Assembly: GCA_017408405.1 (NCBI GenBank)
Contig: JAFQUP010000182.1
Span: 1-32,723, forward strand
Length of the DNA: 32,723 nt
From: Thermoguttaceae bacterium
Lineage (GTDB): Bacteria; Planctomycetota; Planctomycetia; Pirellulales; Thermoguttaceae
Direction of reading: 5' to 3'
Shown here: in pieces, positions 32,200 to 32,723 of the stretch
How the letters are laid out: each line of letters starts with the position of its first letter
Position numbering within the stretch: position 1 is the stretch's first letter
Translations under genes and position numbers: made by a program
Notes under the pieces: model-generated
What the model was told of the DNA's origin: nothing
The model's database searches: none
Seen by the model: the letters and a program-made list of their open reading frames with translations, nothing else

Positions 32200-32723
32200 A
32201 CCAATATCCCCCGGTATGTCTCCCATTGTGTTGCACCAGATAAACCCCATTTGCTGGACTGTTTAATCCGGTTTCAAATTGTTGTATCTTGCCTCTGGCT
32301 GGGCCACATCGCTTATCTGTTTTGCAAACAATATGATGAAGTTGCCCTTTATCCAGATTGTGTACACCAGCTTTATCCATGGCTCTCCGTAATGATTTGG
32401 TTTCAGTAACGATTAGCGTCAAATCCTCTTTATTTTTTATCATTTTCTTGATGTGCTGTACATATTCAACAGAATCCATTGGAACAAAACAGGTTCCGAC
32501 TGCAACAGCTGCAAGCGTACGGTCTCCGCAAGGCGCGTTTTCATCTAAAAGTGTTGCAATATCTAGTAATGTTCCAATGAGTGGCATCAATTCGGCTAGT
32601 GCTTTGGCAACTTCCTCCGAATCCGCATAAGTTCCGTGGGTCTTTTGACCATCTACTGGCGAAAGTCCTGTCAATCCACGATTTTTAAGAATTTCTTTAT
32701 TTCGTTCATTAGCGGCTGGACAA
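32198..32723 (-). CDS. Polymorphic toxin, C-terminal AHH-type HNH/Endo VII nuclease (5' end outside window, frameshifted)
   Basis: The frame is open from the window edge; 174 residues are visible. The N-terminal part seen here (GLTGLSPVDGQKTHGTYADS, then hydrophobic ALAELMPLIGTLLDIATLL) is the pre-toxin linker/hydrophobic region of polymorphic toxins. The C-terminal part is a nuclease of the HNH/Endo VII AHH type (PF14412): LHHIVCKTD, a central linker, NSPANGVYL, and the final His motif NGRHTGGYW. The HH and the last HTG supply metal and catalytic residues. The reading frame stops at TAG (32200-32198) immediately after GYW, but coding resumes in another frame for 34 codons. The immunity gene follows directly. 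Whether the short product is active depends on how the frame is really read. Confidence 0.8.
   Translation of the reverse strand, partial: CPAANERNKEILKNRGLTGLSPVDGQKTHGTYADSEEVAKALAELMPLIGTLLDIATLLDENAPCGDRTLAAVAVGTCFVPMDSVEYVQHIKKMIKNKEDLTLIVTETKSLRRAMDKAGVHNLDKGQLHHIVCKTDKRCGPARGKIQQFETGLNSPANGVYLVQHNGRHTGGYW

Noticed and set aside
1..32723. CRISPR arrays, insertion sequences with terminal repeats, or rRNA genes
   Set aside because: No regularly spaced repeats, transposase with inverted ends or rRNA-like sequence was found on either strand.

Overview
The window (32.7 kb, about 47-50% GC by eye, with AT-rich spacers) looks like a chromosomal segment of a Gram-negative-type bacterium, most likely a Planctomycetota member of the Pirellulales/Thermoguttaceae kind. 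The reasons are two PEP-CTERM proteins (one built on autotransporter-style beta-strand repeats), a Tat-exported sugar-isomerase-like protein, a Ser/Thr kinase with an extracytoplasmic sensor plus a stand-alone FHA protein, secreted TPR proteins, a DUF4091/GH123-like hydrolase, and Kdo/heptose-type LPS sugar genes. Verrucomicrobiota or Lentisphaerota are possible alternatives. Taxonomy is inferred from gene content only.

Layout. 1-4341: the 3' end of one PEP-CTERM protein converges on a 1277-residue PEP-CTERM repeat protein. 4790-5734: Tat-targeted TIM-barrel isomerase-like protein. 5937-7736 (-): ribosomal protein S1 with six S1 domains. 8457-9875 (-): MiaB; just upstream is an ATG-less YggT-like reading frame (9878-10177) that ends 2 nt before miaB. 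10396-10866: FHA protein. 11017-15054: large secreted GH123/DUF4091-like protein. 15167-15886: DPM1-type GT2. 15994-17061 (-): TPR lipoprotein. 17418-17490: initiator tRNA-Met with a clear promoter, a leader hairpin and a terminator. 17652-18740 (-): Gfo/Idh/MocA oxidoreductase. 19261-20217: SIS isomerase fused to a HAD-like tail, converging on kdsA (20276-21136, -). 21231-23999 (-): large secreted TPR protein. 24252-27201: zinc-ribbon membrane protein translationally coupled to a kinase-TM-Cache-TM sensor kinase. 27274-28155: radical SAM protein. 28359-28679: short VOC-fold protein. 28985-29881 (-): PrmC. The right end (30447-32723) is accessory: an Rpn-family PD-(D/E)XK protein with a damaged C-terminus, then an Imm11 (DUF1629) immunity gene and the C-terminal part of an AHH-type HNH nuclease toxin whose last 34 codons are out of frame.

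How the genes relate. Translation and RNA modification are represented by S1, MiaB, initiator tRNA and PrmC. The SIS and KdsA genes fit LPS inner-core sugar synthesis. The kinase, zinc-ribbon protein and FHA protein suggest phosphothreonine signalling. The PEP-CTERM, TPR and GH123-like proteins are envelope or secreted functions. Many promoters match a sigma70-like TTG(A/C)NN-N16/17-TANNNT pattern, and several intergenic gaps contain good Rho-independent terminators. The most unusual items are the frameshifted toxin tail, the SIS-HAD fusion, the non-RD Cache kinase coupled to a zinc-ribbon protein, and the ATG-less YggT-like frame.
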